DNA from: Desarmillaria ectypa
Lineage: Eukaryota > Basidiomycota > Agaricomycetes > Agaricales > Physalacriaceae
DNA length: 64,000 nt
NCBI GenBank assembly: GCA_030407005.1
Contig: JAUDYN010000005.1
Location: 558,001-622,000, forward strand
Reading direction: 5' to 3'
The notes under the pieces were generated by a model. It searched no databases. It worked only from the letters and a program-made list of their open reading frames with translations, and had not been told where the DNA came from. Shown here piece after piece: positions 44,109 to 55,944 of the stretch (its first letter is position 1; each line of letters starts with the position of its first letter). Position numbers and translations under genes: made by a program.

Positions 44109-47100
44109 TCAATTCCGAGCTCCTAGAATACCTGCAGATAGATATTCATGTAATGGTCTTGGTAGCCCTTTAGTGAATATATCTGCTAAGTTCTCCTCTG
44201 ATGTGCAGTGCTGAACTTTGACTTCATTTGAAGCCATGTGCTCGTGAATGAAGTGGTGCCGTATGTCTATGTGCTTCAATTGCACGTGGAATACAGCGTT
44301 CTCAGCGAATTTGATCGCTGACTGATTGTCGACGAAAATAGTGGTTGCACCATCAAGTGGCAATCCTAATTCAGTTAAAATTGCCTGCAACCATATTACT
44401 TCTTGGGTTGTTTGCGAAAGGGCCATATATTCTGCCTCCATAGTGGATAGAGCTACAGTGGGCTGTTTCTTTGAACTCCAAGTAACAGCTCCCCCTGCAT
44501 AGGTATAGACATAACCAGATGTTGATCTTCTATCTGTCCTGTCTTCTCCCCAGTCTGAATCTGAGTAGGGTATCAGTTCATCTGTAGTCCCTCCATATGT
44601 GATACCAAAATCCAGAGTCCCCTTTAAGTAACAGCAAACTCGTTTCAGAGCTGTGACATGCTCAGCGGCCGGATTTTGTACGTATTTGCTCAATTCCGTG
44701 ACAGCATGTGCAATGTCAGGCTGAGATCCATTGGCTGCATACATCAGAGATCCGACACCAGTATGGTAATATTGCCTGGTGGCTGTGTCAGTGCTCCGGA
44801 GATCGTCTTCGGGGATTTTCTCTAGCCATACATTCGGGTCCATAGGCATTTTGACTGGTTTGCAGTCTTTCATGCCCATTCGCTCGAGTACCTTCAAAAT
44901 ATATGCCTTCTGGGATAAGGTAATGGTACTCTTCTCCCAATTTCTGTCTATCTTCATGCCCAATATGTATTGAATCTCCCCCATGTCTGTAACATTTAGC
45001 TTCTTCTTAAGCTCTTCTTTCATAATAGACATGGTTTCATCATCTGGGGCAAGCAGTGTCATGTCGTCTACATGCACAGCTACAATTATAGGACCAGAAT
45101 CCATCTGTCTGATATACACACATTGATCACTAATCAATCTTGTGTATCTGAGTCCCAAAAAGGTAGCATTTAATTTCTCGTTCCAAACTCAGCCAGATTG
45201 CTTGAGTCCATATAATGTCAACTTGAGGTGTGCCGCCTTGCCACTCCCATCAGAATATTTGGGTGGCTGTGCCATATAAATAGATTCATTGAGCTTTCCA
45301 TTTAAGTAGGCTCCAATGACATCCATTCTATGAATAATCAGGTTTCTTTGTGCGGCAATGGCCATAAGTAGGTGGAATGTGTCCAGCCTAACTATGGGTG
45401 CATATGTCTCAAAGAAATCAATTCCGGGTTTCTGTGAAAATCCTTTTCGCAATGAGTCTGGCTTTGTGCCTGGTGATTTTCCCATCACCATCTCTTTTCA
45501 GCCTGTAGATCCACTTGCAATCAACAAGCAACCTATCCTGAGGTAATTCTTCCAGCTGCCATGTGCCTAGAGAAGTCAATAGGTTATATTCTTCATCCAT
45601 TGCTTTCTTCCAATGATGCCAATCTGGCCTTGTTTTGGCTTCTTCAAGGCTTAATGGCTCATCACTGAGGTTATCTGCAGTCTTCCCCACACATGCATAT
45701 TCTACTGCAATATTTGCAGTCTCCAGTGGTTCCTTTATTACTTCCTGCTGCTTCTCTGGCAATTTCGTGCCTCGTGAGGCTGGATTATTAAGGAACCGGT
45801 AACTTGGTGGGGCTACTGATGCAATCCGGACTGATTTGTCATGTGGCTGAATCACCTTCCCACGCCATACAGGTAACTTTGATTTGGTTGCCGGGTCATC
45901 AAGGGGCATTTCCCCTTTTGTTTCAGTATTTCCGGCACCTGTGGATTTGTCTGAAATATCATCATTTCCATCCAGAATCTGCTCGACTTTGCTCCCTGAC
46001 TCCCCCTCGAGCAGTGGAGGATGGGACACAATGTATTCATCATTGTTAGCATTTAGAATGCTCTCTTCAAGGAATATAACATTTCTTGAGGTCTGAATCT
46101 GCCTAGTCTGTGAGTTGTAGTATCTTCAAGCTCTTGATTCATCTGTAAGACCTGTAAAGATAAATTCCCTTGATTTTGGGTCGAGTTTTGATCTTTTGTT
46201 ATCCTGTTGCAACACCCAGCACTTTGTTCCGAATTCCTGGAGTGTTGAAATGTCCAGTTTTGTTCCACAAAACACTTCTTCTGGGGTTAGATCACTTTTG
46301 ATGACCCTGGTTGGTGATCGGTTCTTCAAATATGTGGCATATGCCACTGCCTTGGGCCATAAAAATTTCGGCAAGTGATGTTCTTCTAGCATGGCACGAG
46401 CATGCTCCACAAGAGTCCGATTGACTCCCTCGGCAACTCCATTTTGGGATGGTGAATATGTGGCAGTCAGTTCCAACTGGATGCCATTGCTCTGGAGGTA
46501 TTCCTTCACCTCCTCATTGATATATTCCTTCCCATTATCAATCCTCATAAACTTCAGATCCCTTCCAGTGTGGACTTTGATGTATTTTTGGTACTGCTGA
46601 ATCTTCTTTCGGATTTCTGTACCCTGTTTTGACTTCAGAAAATACAACATTGTCCTCCGGGATTTCCCATCTGTGAAGCTTATGTAATATCTTTCTCCAT
46701 GGATATCCTGAGTTCAGGCTGGCCCCCATAAGTCCGAAAATGTCATTTCACCTATTTCAGTATAATTCCTTTCAGCTTCTTGCAGAAATGGCTCAGCATG
46801 ATGTTTGGCCTGTATGCAGGCTTTGCAATCCTTCTGGGGCACTGCCGACTCATCCACATCCATTCCCTTGACTATTTTCTTCCTAAATAGTCTCTTTACT
46901 GATCCCATGTTTAAGTGGCCCATTACTCGATGCCACTTCTGCCATGTTCGGGCCGGTTTTGTCACATGGGCCTGAGTTATTTCTGGCACAATAATATCTA
47001 GGCTATACAGCTTCGATACTTTATCTCCATGGCCAATCCTTTTGCCACATGGTGAAATAATATCCATCCGGGATTCTTTGAATTTGAGTTCAAACCCAGC

Positions 47101-48159
47101 ATCCATGATGCGCCCTAATGATATAAGATTGAATGGTGCTTCAGGGCAATGAATACAGTCCTTTAGAGTGACTGCAGTGGTCTTCCTTCCTTCAACCATT
47201 TTAATCTTAACTGTTCCTCTTCCCAAGCCTTTTGACCTTCCTACACCAATAACTTCATGTCCTGGGGTCTCAACATAGTCAGAAAAATGCAATCTATTCT
47301 TGACTATATGCTTGGTGGTGCCTGAGTCTCCGATCCATGATGACCCTGCAAGTGCAGTAGGTGTGATGTCTTTTGCCCAAAATGCATAATCTTCTTCATC
47401 AGAATCTGACTTGGCAACATGTGCCTGAGTCTGGCCCTTCCCTTTCCCCTTCCATTGCTTCCCGGAATTCTTCTTCCCATTTGGGCAATTAGCCTTAATG
47501 TGGCCAGTTTCTCCACATCCATAACATGTGATTTTCAGATTAAACTTCTTCTTGCCATGTGCTGCAAGTGTTGTCGTCGGGTCAGAAGTCTTTTCCTGCA
47601 ATTGGATGTCTCCTTGGAGAATTCGGGAGATCAACTTGTATGAATCCTTCAAGTCTGCAGTATCCACTGATGAAATGAATGAATTCCATGATTCCGGAAG
47701 TGATGTAAGCAGTGTGATTGAGAAGTCCTCCTCCTCAACAGTCTGCTTAAGGGATGCCAGCTCCTCCTGGTAGGACCTCATAGTCCTAATATGCTCCTCT
47801 ATGTTTCCTCCTTCTTCACACTGAGCTCTAAAGAATTTCCTTCTCACAAGGACAATTCCCATGGGTCCCCTTGACTCATACATGTCCTTCAGAGCTTTCC
47901 AGGCTTCTGCTGAAGTCTTAGAACCAGCAATATACACCAGCGGGCCATCCGAAACCCGCAGCCTTATTGTCGAAAGAGCCTTCCTATCGCTCTTCTTCCA
48001 ATCTGCCACCAGTGCCGCTTCTGCCGGGGCCACAGAGCTTCCATCGGCATAGTCAATTAGACCTAAATCGGTTAGTATATCGATCATCTTGACTTTCCAT
48101 GTCGGGTAGTTTTCTGGGCCCTTAAGGGGTTCAATCCTATACACAGACTGGCTATCCAT
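44109..48159 (-). pseudogene. Copia gag-pol polyprotein with three TGA stops and a frameshift
   Basis: ATG at 48159 (MDSQSVYRIEPLKGPENYPT). Gag of about 200 residues, then a zinc knuckle CYGCGETGHIKANC and protease IGDSGTTKHI. A GAG-pre-integrase zinc region follows: WHRVMGHLNM with CKAC. Integrase (46.1-46.7 kb) has FMRIDNGKEYINEEV and YSPSQNGVAEGVNRTL. Reverse transcriptase (45.0-45.5 kb) has FFETYAPIVR, DVIGAYLNG and VAVHVDDMTLL. RNase H has YSDSDWGEDRTDRRSTSGYV and EAEYMALSQTTQEV, ending LGARN at 44109. TGA stops at 46714, 46126 and 45189 sit where the frame expects Arg or a similar codon. An extra A near 45445 shifts the frame at LIAKGFSQ. Otherwise all domains are present. Confidence 0.9.
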
Positions 48160-48225
48160 TTGGTTCTATGTGTGTACATAAAGTACGAGAGTGCGAAGTT
48201 GGTGATGATGTAAGTAGTTCAGTTA

Positions 48226-48243
48226 GGGCCGGGGCCCATAACC
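48226..48243 (-). other. Primer binding site of the younger copia
   Basis: Element-sense GGTTATGGGCCCCGGC follows the 5' LTR. From memory this resembles the site of Drosophila copia, where an internal fragment of initiator tRNA-Met (anticodon side) is the primer; the ATG matches its CAU anticodon. Confidence 0.55.
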
Positions 48244-48454
48244 TGTTGTAACGAGAGTGAGGAGAACATAGAAAGGATGGTAAAATCCTTGCCTCTCGAG
48301 CAAGAGGTGTCCTACTTAAATACATTTTGTACTACTTCTAGAACTTACTACGAAATACTATGTATGTCCACTTTTACGGTCCAAAGTTGATCCTGCTGAG
48401 TAAGCCAATCCTTCGAGTACATTCTAGTACTTGCTCGGGATTGCTATCCCAACA
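48244..48454 (-). repeat. 5' LTR of the younger copia
   Basis: 211 bp, identical to 43891-44101. Confidence 0.92.
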
Positions 48455-48459
48455 CTACA

Positions 48460-50084
48460 GAGGCTGAACATGAGAATGGAAGGGTGCCGTATCATGAGCA
48501 AGGTGCATACAAACAAGCGGGAATGCATATTAGCCGACTTGTTATAGCCCTTCTGTTCCACGATAGCCTTGCGATAGCCGATGCCTTCTGCGATTTCTGG
48601 GATCCCTGTAAGTTAGGATAGAGAGTAATCATCAGAAACGGCGGTGAGCCAGTGAGCCGAGGTTGCTTCTCCAAAACAAATTGAATGCTGCAGCAAATCA
48701 AACCAGCTCTCAACAAGTCGGTTGATCGTGGTAATGATGATTCATCACGAGATTATGAGCTACCTTCTCTTTTTTCTGGTGTGAGTATTTCTCCTTTTGC
48801 TCACTGAAAGAGGGCAACGGGAGCTGCTGATTTCATCGGTGCGGAAGTGGCATTGTGGTGTTGATGTCGAATCAACTTACTTAGTGACAAGATATATTTA
48901 CCTATGAATACATAGGAGATATGCAAAGTTTTTTTCATTGTTTTTTCACTAAAAAAAAAAGTACTAAAAATATTTTGAATTTCTCACCATTTTCTGCAAA
49001 ATCTGCCAAATACCGTGAAAAGTTGCAAATATTCGTGAAATTCTTTCTATGAAAATACTCAAAAGAAACTTTGAATATTTTCTGTGCCTCGCGTGTCCAA
49101 TATCTGCAGATAGCTGCATCGCACCGGTCGCTGCTGGTAAACAACAATAGACGATCAAGTACGTCAAGACCAAATAACATGCCTCGTATATATATCTTAA
49201 TGGGATAAGGATATAAGCATGGGCTCAGTCGGGCACAGTGAGTGCAGAACGACTGAGGTATGCGGGTAACTACGGCAGTGTTATGTAGGTGATCGAAAGG
49301 ACAAGATATATAAGGTAAGTAAGAAAGAGTGACGATCGAAAAGAAAACATACGGGTATACAGTACGGGTATCCTCCAACATATCTAACTAAGGATTCTCA
49401 GCGGTTCCTAGAAATCCCCGAGTCTGCCTCCATAGGTTCCCTAAACTTAACTTCCTTATCGATCAGTCTCATATGAATGACCACGGTGTCGATCTGAGCG
49501 TATGTATCATTGCTCGGTAAAATGCTTACCGTATTCTTGGCTTCAATGACTATTCTCATCGTTTTCTAGGACTTGTGCACCATTGATATACAAAGATTTC
49601 CGAAACAATGATGGGCGTCCCGACTAGTTCACTGGTGACTCATTAGCGTCCCGCGTTTGTATTCCATTGATGCAACTCGAATAGGCTTGTGTCCGTTTTC
49701 CTTTCACAATCATTGCCATAAGGCTGCTTACTTTGAGCCTCTCAAATCAATCACGCTTTCATGACAATGCTGCAACAAATCGCACAGAATACAATGTCAT
49801 GATTGGGCACCTTTATGCAGAATCCTACTAATACTAAGATAAATTCGCTTCTACTGCCTATTCAGAAAATCTCTTCGAGACGTGCGTACAGTGATAAGAC
49901 AGTTGAAAGACTTTGGGTGGCTTGTAATGCAGCTGGAGAGATACACGCGTGTCCAGATGAGTCTTTCTTGGGCGAGATATCGAACACAACCGTCATTTGG
50001 GCCAGAGCAATGTGTATAGAGCGATTAGCGAGGCGCTCTCTTAGACAGCGGTTATATAAGAAGCGAACATTAGGTCTTAACTAT
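48460..50084. other. No supported gene
   Basis: Short frames only. 49378-49530 repeats 43568-43720. An A-rich run (48951-48960) and AT-rich sequence occur near 48.9-49.1 kb. CpG content is ordinary. Confidence 0.45.
49378..49530 (+). repeat. Second copy of the ~150-bp direct duplication
   Basis: Partner of 43568-43720 in the same orientation; the younger copia lies between the two. Confidence 0.65.
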
Positions 50085-50660
50085 TAGCATAAAATCAAGG
50101 AGCCTACTGTCTTCCAAACCCGAAGACCAGATCCCTAGGATCGGCAGGAACTTAACCGAGAGAGATATTGTCTATGTATCTTCTGAAAGGAAATTATCTG
50201 GGTCTGGGCACGCACGAAGCATAGTACTGCTATAGCACTATCAAACTGGACAGGAAAGTCAGTGAATCAAAAACTTACTAGACATTAGGTGCTACGGTGG
50301 CTCCGCCGGGAAGTAGATAACCTTCGTACATGTCGTCTCGCATGAGTTTATGAGGAATTGCCAATGTTTTTGCCCCACCCCAGTTGTACGGAAGACTTAC
50401 GCAGCAAATATACTGATAGACTTGTAAATAGGTTAGCGAATCCATATCTTCAAATGACGGAAGCTGACCGCTGCCAATGACAGTATCTATCTTGGATTGT
50501 ACCTTCTTGAAAATTTGGGGATGCAGAACCATTGTGAGCACAAATCCGTTAAGAACGGCGACCGTCTACACAGAGAATAAGAATGGAATACGACAGCATA
50601 TACAGATATGAACCTACCTGTTGGGATTTGCAACTTCAAGCATGTGCCAGAAGATTCCCG
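50085..50660 (-). pseudogene. Cytochrome P450 pseudogene fragment
   Basis: On the minus strand, TVAVLNGFVLTMVLHPQIFK then VQSKIDTVIGSGQLPSFEDM matches the P450 I-to-J helix region. PHKLMRDDMYEGYLLPGGAT matches the region before the meander. At about 50105-50150, PADPRDLVFGFGRQ followed by a stop matches the heme-binding loop (FGFGRRxCPG), so the heme Cys is lost. The K-helix ExxR is not readable in frame. The N-terminal half is absent. It belongs to a different P450 group from the intact gene at 51354, which faces the other way. Confidence 0.7.
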
Positions 50661-51353
50661 AACCTTCGGTACCATCAATTTGGCACGATAATTAGGTACT
50701 TTAGTAGAACATTCTAGATATATTCTGTAGTATTTAAGGAGCTCATCTTGAGCTCTAGTAGCTAACAATTTAGTATTCTCTACTCAGCAAGCCTCCCACT
50801 GCAATAGTTACAACAGTAAAACTGGCTTGTTACCAGATGCTTTTTTTTTTTACACATTATTACGCCTATAGATTCGTAACTCTTGAACTACCCTACATTG
50901 TAAATCGAACGCGGATACTTCCCGTATGCTGGCACAAGGTAGCGGGCCATGCTGCTCATGATTTTTGAATCCGGCCCCGTTGATTAAATCTTGCTTATGC
51001 TCCACTTCATCCTATGTATTGTGATGCCGTAGCACAGTCCCAAGGTTCGCTAGTATCGCCCATTCCATCGGAGCTTCCCGTATCGCTACGGTCCGGATTG
51101 ACTCAATTCTACTTATGAGCTCTTGGTCTCTACGCGGTTCTTTGTGGCCAATCCTCGCGCACGGCCCCCGCGTATCACGGGAAGTAAAGATGTCACGACC
51201 TTTTTGTGCAGTGAGATCACAATCTACCCCCCAAATTTCAGGGACCCCTTTACTTCCGTGCTATTTCCTTCTCCATTCGAATGATGGAGTAAACCAGTAT
51301 GTTCTCCTTCAGCCTATAAGAACCTCTGGAAACAGAGCAGTGATGCTCAAACA

Positions 51354-53671
51354 ATGGAAAACGCCACTCTCTTTCTCGGTGCCTTCCTTGTGATTGCTCT
51401 TTTAATTGTACTTTCGAGGAGACGTAGCGTTGTTAAGCAGCTTCGCGGACCTCCTTCAAACTCTTGGCTCTTTGGTGACGTCCATTCCTCGTTTCATCTG
51501 TAAACGTCGCTTATCTTGTCACATAAGGCCATGAATACATGACGCAGCACCAAGACCAAGTCGGCGATCTAGAGTATTCTTGGTATCGTGAATATGGTAC
51601 TGCCTATCGCTCAGCTGGCTGTTACGGTGTCAGTCTTTTCATGTATCGGTCTTCCTAAGTTTCTGACTCTGGCGATATCTAGCAAGACATATTGGCTATC
51701 GCCGATCCGAAAGCTTTGCAGTACATTACACAAGGCGCCGGCTATCGTTACCCCAAAACGGCCGATTTCGAATTCAATATCAACATTCTTTTGGGATCGG
51801 GAATCCTTACCGCTGCTGGCAAAAAGTTTCGATCTTTGGTCGCTGCTTACTTTCTAATATTCTCTTTAGGCTCTGTTCATCAGCGACACAGGAAAGTCAT
51901 GAACCCTGCGTTCTCTACCGGACAGCTTCGAACCTTTCTGAGTCTTTTCCAACGTACTTCGAGACACGTACGTATGTATGTCATCCGTTTTTGTTTACTA
52001 GGCTGAACAGGGCCTGCCTAGTTCTCTCGGAAGCTCACCGACGTAGTCGAAGGAGGGCAGTCAACCTTAGATATAAACCTATGGCTTGGAAAGCTGACTT
52101 TGGACATTATTGGCGAGAGTGAGTCCGATTCAGAGCGTGCCATCAGGTATCTGTACTGAAATATGTTTATAGGTGCTTTTGGATACCAGTATGGTGGGAT
52201 CGATAACGACGACAATGAGTTAACCAGGATGCTGAATAATCTATTGTCCGTGATAACCGTTTTACGATAATTTGTTTCTCGTCATCTCTTCGTTACAGCC
52301 ACGATGCAGGTGTCTTACCTAGTAGGACTGCTGTACTGATCTCAGCGCTTCCACGAGTCCTCCCGACCCCTCTGCTCTACCTTATCAGCCTTATTCCATC
52401 CCGCTTGAAGAAACGTTATGCCGATTTCAATGCCCTCATGAACGAGATAGGACGTGATGTCCTCAAGCAGAATTTTGAAGGGGGTGTTGCCTCGTCTACG
52501 GGAAAAGATATTTTGAGTATCCTAGGTGAGCCTCGCTGGTCCAAGATGTGCTATGTGTTATCTGAAACATTGTTCCTGTTAGCCCGTGCTAATGCTGATG
52601 AAGAAGAAAAGAAACGCTTGAGTGATGATGAGGTGCTTGCTCAAGTCATGTCAGTCGCCCTTTGTTCAGGGAAGCACTACCAATAATAAATTGTCTTGAT
52701 TTTATAGTACACTGACCCTAGGAGGGCACGAAACCACCGCGTCCACAATTACGTGGCTTTTGTACGAGCTATGCAACCATCCCGAACAACAAGAGCGTAT
52801 TCGGAAAGAAATCGCCGAAGTCCGTACTCGAGTTGGAATAGAAGACGAACTCTCTTCGACGGACTATGATAGTATGCCTTTCATGAATGCTGTGATCAAG
52901 GTATTCCTTCGTCCGTCCTGACTGAATACTTTGAACGCAAACCTCGCTCCCATAGGAAACCCTTCGACTCCATCCTATCCTTCCCGCGCTGATGCGAGTC
53001 GCAGGTTCCGACGATATCATCCCTCTCCTTGAACCGGTTACGACCTCGATGGGAGTCAAGCTATATGAAATACCTGTGAAGAAGGGCCAGCTCATTCAGA
53101 TGGGATTTGGCTATTACAATCGGTCAGGACGCATGCAACCTTCTGCCTGTGCCCGCATTAATTTTGATTGCTTCTAGCCATCCCACTGTATGGGGACCGA
53201 CTGCTAACGTCTGGAATCCGGACCGTTTTTTGGGCGAGCTTGATAAAACAACTCCAGTCGGTGTTTATGCTAACATGTGAGGCTCTTTGGCATGCGTGAA
53301 GTTGATAAGCTAATTATTTTTTTCCTGTAGTTTGTCCTTCAGTAAGCCGATACGCTGGTATTAACCTCGATCAACGCACTGATTCCCCACAGGCTCAGGT
53401 GTCCGTTCATGCATTGGCTGGCGTTTCGCGTGCGTATCCTGATTATCATTAATCAGAGTTTGAAGCTGACATGGTATTTGATTCTAGCGTAATAGAAATG
53501 CAAGCCGCCGTATTCGAACTGCTGGAATCCTTCAAATTCTCGTTCCCCAAGGAAGGTCTTCAAATCAAGCGTCAGCCAGCTTTCATTATGCTCCCAATGG
53601 TTCGCGACGAGATGTCTGAAGGAACACAGATGCCGATGCATCTCATTCCCATTAAAAGAGAGATGATTTGA
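51354..53671 (+). CDS. Cytochrome P450 monooxygenase, 14 exons
   Basis: Exons by splicing: 51354-51474, 51528-51626, 51687-51818, 51870-51967, 52022-52118, 52173-52249, 52299-52525, 52583-52649, 52708-52900, 52956-53122, 53178-53276, 53331-53341, 53393-53429 and 53488-53671. That gives about 535 residues. It has an N-terminal membrane anchor (MENATLFLGAFLVIALLIVL), then LRGPP hinge, I-helix GGHETT, K-helix ETLR, PDRF meander and heme loop FSSGVRSCIG with the Cys ligand. The membrane anchor places it on the ER. The third intron looks like a GC-AG intron (51819-51869, 51 nt) and could also be retained in frame. Exon 12 is only 11 nt. The exon 6-7 junction is one base out of frame with any splice sites I can see, so it may carry an indel or a sequencing error. 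Substrate unknown. Confidence 0.85.
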
Positions 53672-54141
53672 CGGTGGTTTAGATTTAGAATAGAGACGCT
53701 CATGTACAGCACGGTTGCGGCAATGACGATGATTACCTGCAGTGTGCACTGCCATTCCAATTTTTGGCTCCATGGTGGGTGGGAAAATCATTCGGCAGGG
53801 TCCGAGTAGGGTCATTTCTCTGAAAACAGCCTTCCACCAGTACCACGACATACTCATCCTGCAAATCTCTTTTTCATCTTCGAACTTTGCTGATAATACC
53901 GTGGAAAGCTAACGCCAAGACCTCATTAATGGTGCGTTCCCCGAATTTGCGTTTGATCTTGCCTGATCAGGCTTGGCTGGGATCGTTCCATTGTTTTGGT
54001 TCATCCGTTGTTTCGTTTCTTCCCACTTCGAACTCTTGAATGTTTTGCTCACTGTCGATATTCAGGCCTCAACTTCTGCGACCGAAACCGTGGGCATTGA
54101 GTAAATGATTGCACAATTGAGGCTTACCATTTCTACGTTAG

Positions 54142-55893
54142 GGACCCCATATCGGCCCCGACTTGGACCGTAAATCGACGACTCCCAGTTCTATCTCGTC
54201 CAAAGCCCAAGACATTGAGGCAGCTAGTGCCTCTACTGTGACGGGCAGTAGTGCAGATCCGTTCAATCTCAGGAATGGTATCCGTTCGGATTCAGAGCTT
54301 GCCGAGCTCCGACGCAGGGCCAAGGGCAAGAAGAAAGCCGCTGTGGTCAAGTATCAGAATCGACAGAATGATGTGCGTGTCGAACCTGATTTATTGGAAG
54401 AGAGCTGTTGTATTAACATATTGTAATAGCTCATTGCTTATTTGTTGAAACCCCTGGAGCAGCACACGAGCGACGCGAAGGACGAAGAGGAATCAGCCAG
54501 GCTTTGGGTGAAGTTTTGTTATCCTGTGCTACCATCTGGTTATTGACGTACTATCCTGCAGGTGAAGATAGCAGTGTGGGCTAGCCTTATATCAAACCTT
54601 GCTCTGTGTGTCATTCAGAGTGCGCTCCACTTTCTGCTCATCTAGTCAACAGCCACGACTCACGTGCGTTACACAGTGTACGCGGCCATCTCCTCTGGGT
54701 CCTTATCTCTTCTCGCGACCGGCATCGATTCCGTCTTTGATATTGGAAGCAATGTTGTGCTTTTCTGGCTACATGTGAAGGCAGAGAAGCTCGACGTAAA
54801 CAAGTGGCCTGTAGGCGGTGCACGTCTGGAGAATATCGGGAATGTCATCTATGGTTGGTCGACTTATTATCACGGCGTTTTCCGATACTAACCATCTTCT
54901 ATAGGTTCTTTGTACGTTCCCTTGTCTGCTTACTCATTGTTCATAAACTCATCCTGTCGCACAGGATGACCAGCGTCAACCTCATCGTCGTGGTAGAATC
55001 CGTGCGATCACTGATCTCGAAAGAGAATGACGAGTTGCAGGATTTTCATCTTCCATCTATCATCGCTGTAGCGGCTGCATTGGGTAAGACTTGACACCTT
55101 TAACATCATTTGGTTCTCACCTGGCGTTCAGGTGTCAAGCTAATGCTTTTTATTTTGTGCTATCCATTCCGGAAAAACTCCAGCCAAGTTGCTATTCTTT
55201 GGGAAGACCATCGTAACGATCTATGGATCAATACATTCGGTATGTCTAGTTCCACGAGTGACCTTCCTGGTCTGATCCTTTTCAGGAATCCTCATGTCTG
55301 CTGGTGGGAGTAAATTGAGGTGGTGTAGGTGTTGTTTCTTTCCTATGTAATGCATCACTCATCGGTTTACAGACCTCGATCCTATGGGCGCTGTCATCGT
55401 AAGCAGGCTCCTCCGTTGTAATAACATGATAACTGATAGACAAGCAGATCGGTCTTGGTATCATTATCGCCTGGACGCGGACCATCTACCGCCAATTCGA
55501 ATTCCTGGCCGGAAAGTCGGCGCCACACGAGTTCTTACAGCTCCTTATATACAAGTCCATGACGTTCAGTGACGAAATTGTGCAACTTGACACTGTCCGA
55601 GCGTATCATGTATGCCAGCTCGTAAATTGCTGCATCTGAGCTGAGCTTATATTCCCACAGAGTGGTCCCGATTACTTTGTTGAAATCGACATCGTGATGG
55701 ATGGATCGACACCGTTGTATAGGGCCCATGACATTAGCCAGCAATTGCAGGACAAGATTGAGGAGCTTCCAACTGTTGAAAGGGCGTTTGTCCATGTTGA
55801 TTACGAGACGACGCACTCACCGGTATGTTCTCATTATGCGACGAAAGCAATCTATCTGACCGTTTCCTCTAGGAACACCGAAAACCGACGTAA
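54142..55893 (+). CDS. Cation diffusion facilitator, Mn-type (5' end unresolved)
   Basis: Exons: 54142-54372, 54430-54507, 54562-54619, 54677-54853, 54905-54911, 54965-55083, 55132-55239, 55286-55324, 55373-55398, 55448-55609, 55661-55822 and 55873-55893. All join in frame and end HSPEHRKPT, stop TAA at 55891. The first exon starts after an acceptor (TTAG at 54138-54141), so a short 5' exon with the ATG lies upstream; I could not place it. Metal-site motifs are DSVFD in TM2 and DHRND in TM5. This DxxxD pair is typical of Mn-transporting CDF proteins. LDVNKWPVGGARLENIGNV is the conserved TM3 region. The C-terminal domain (GPDYFVEIDIVMD) is the cytosolic CDF dimer domain. It probably exports Mn2+ or a similar metal into an organelle. 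One exon is 7 nt long. Confidence 0.88.
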
Positions 55894-55944
55894 TAGACAA
55901 TTTTGTGCTATTTAGATGTTTCAGAAAGTTTTTATCAATTTTGC

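Larger units (their letters stand above)
43891..48454 (-). mobile_element. Complete copia retrotransposon with identical LTRs
   Basis: LTRs 43891-44101 and 48244-48454 (211 bp each) are identical by direct comparison. CTACA occurs on both sides (43886-43890 and 48455-48459) as the 5-bp target duplication. Order on the minus strand is LTR, primer site, gag, protease, integrase, reverse transcriptase, RNase H, polypurine tract, LTR, about 4.56 kb in all. Three TGA stops and one A insertion interrupt the single gag-pol frame. The identical LTRs mean recent insertion or conversion. Confidence 0.92.

Noticed and set aside
45189..46716. TGA read as an amino acid (recoding) in the retroelements
   Set aside because: Cellular genes in the window end in TGA, and CpG to TpG decay of CGA explains the pattern.
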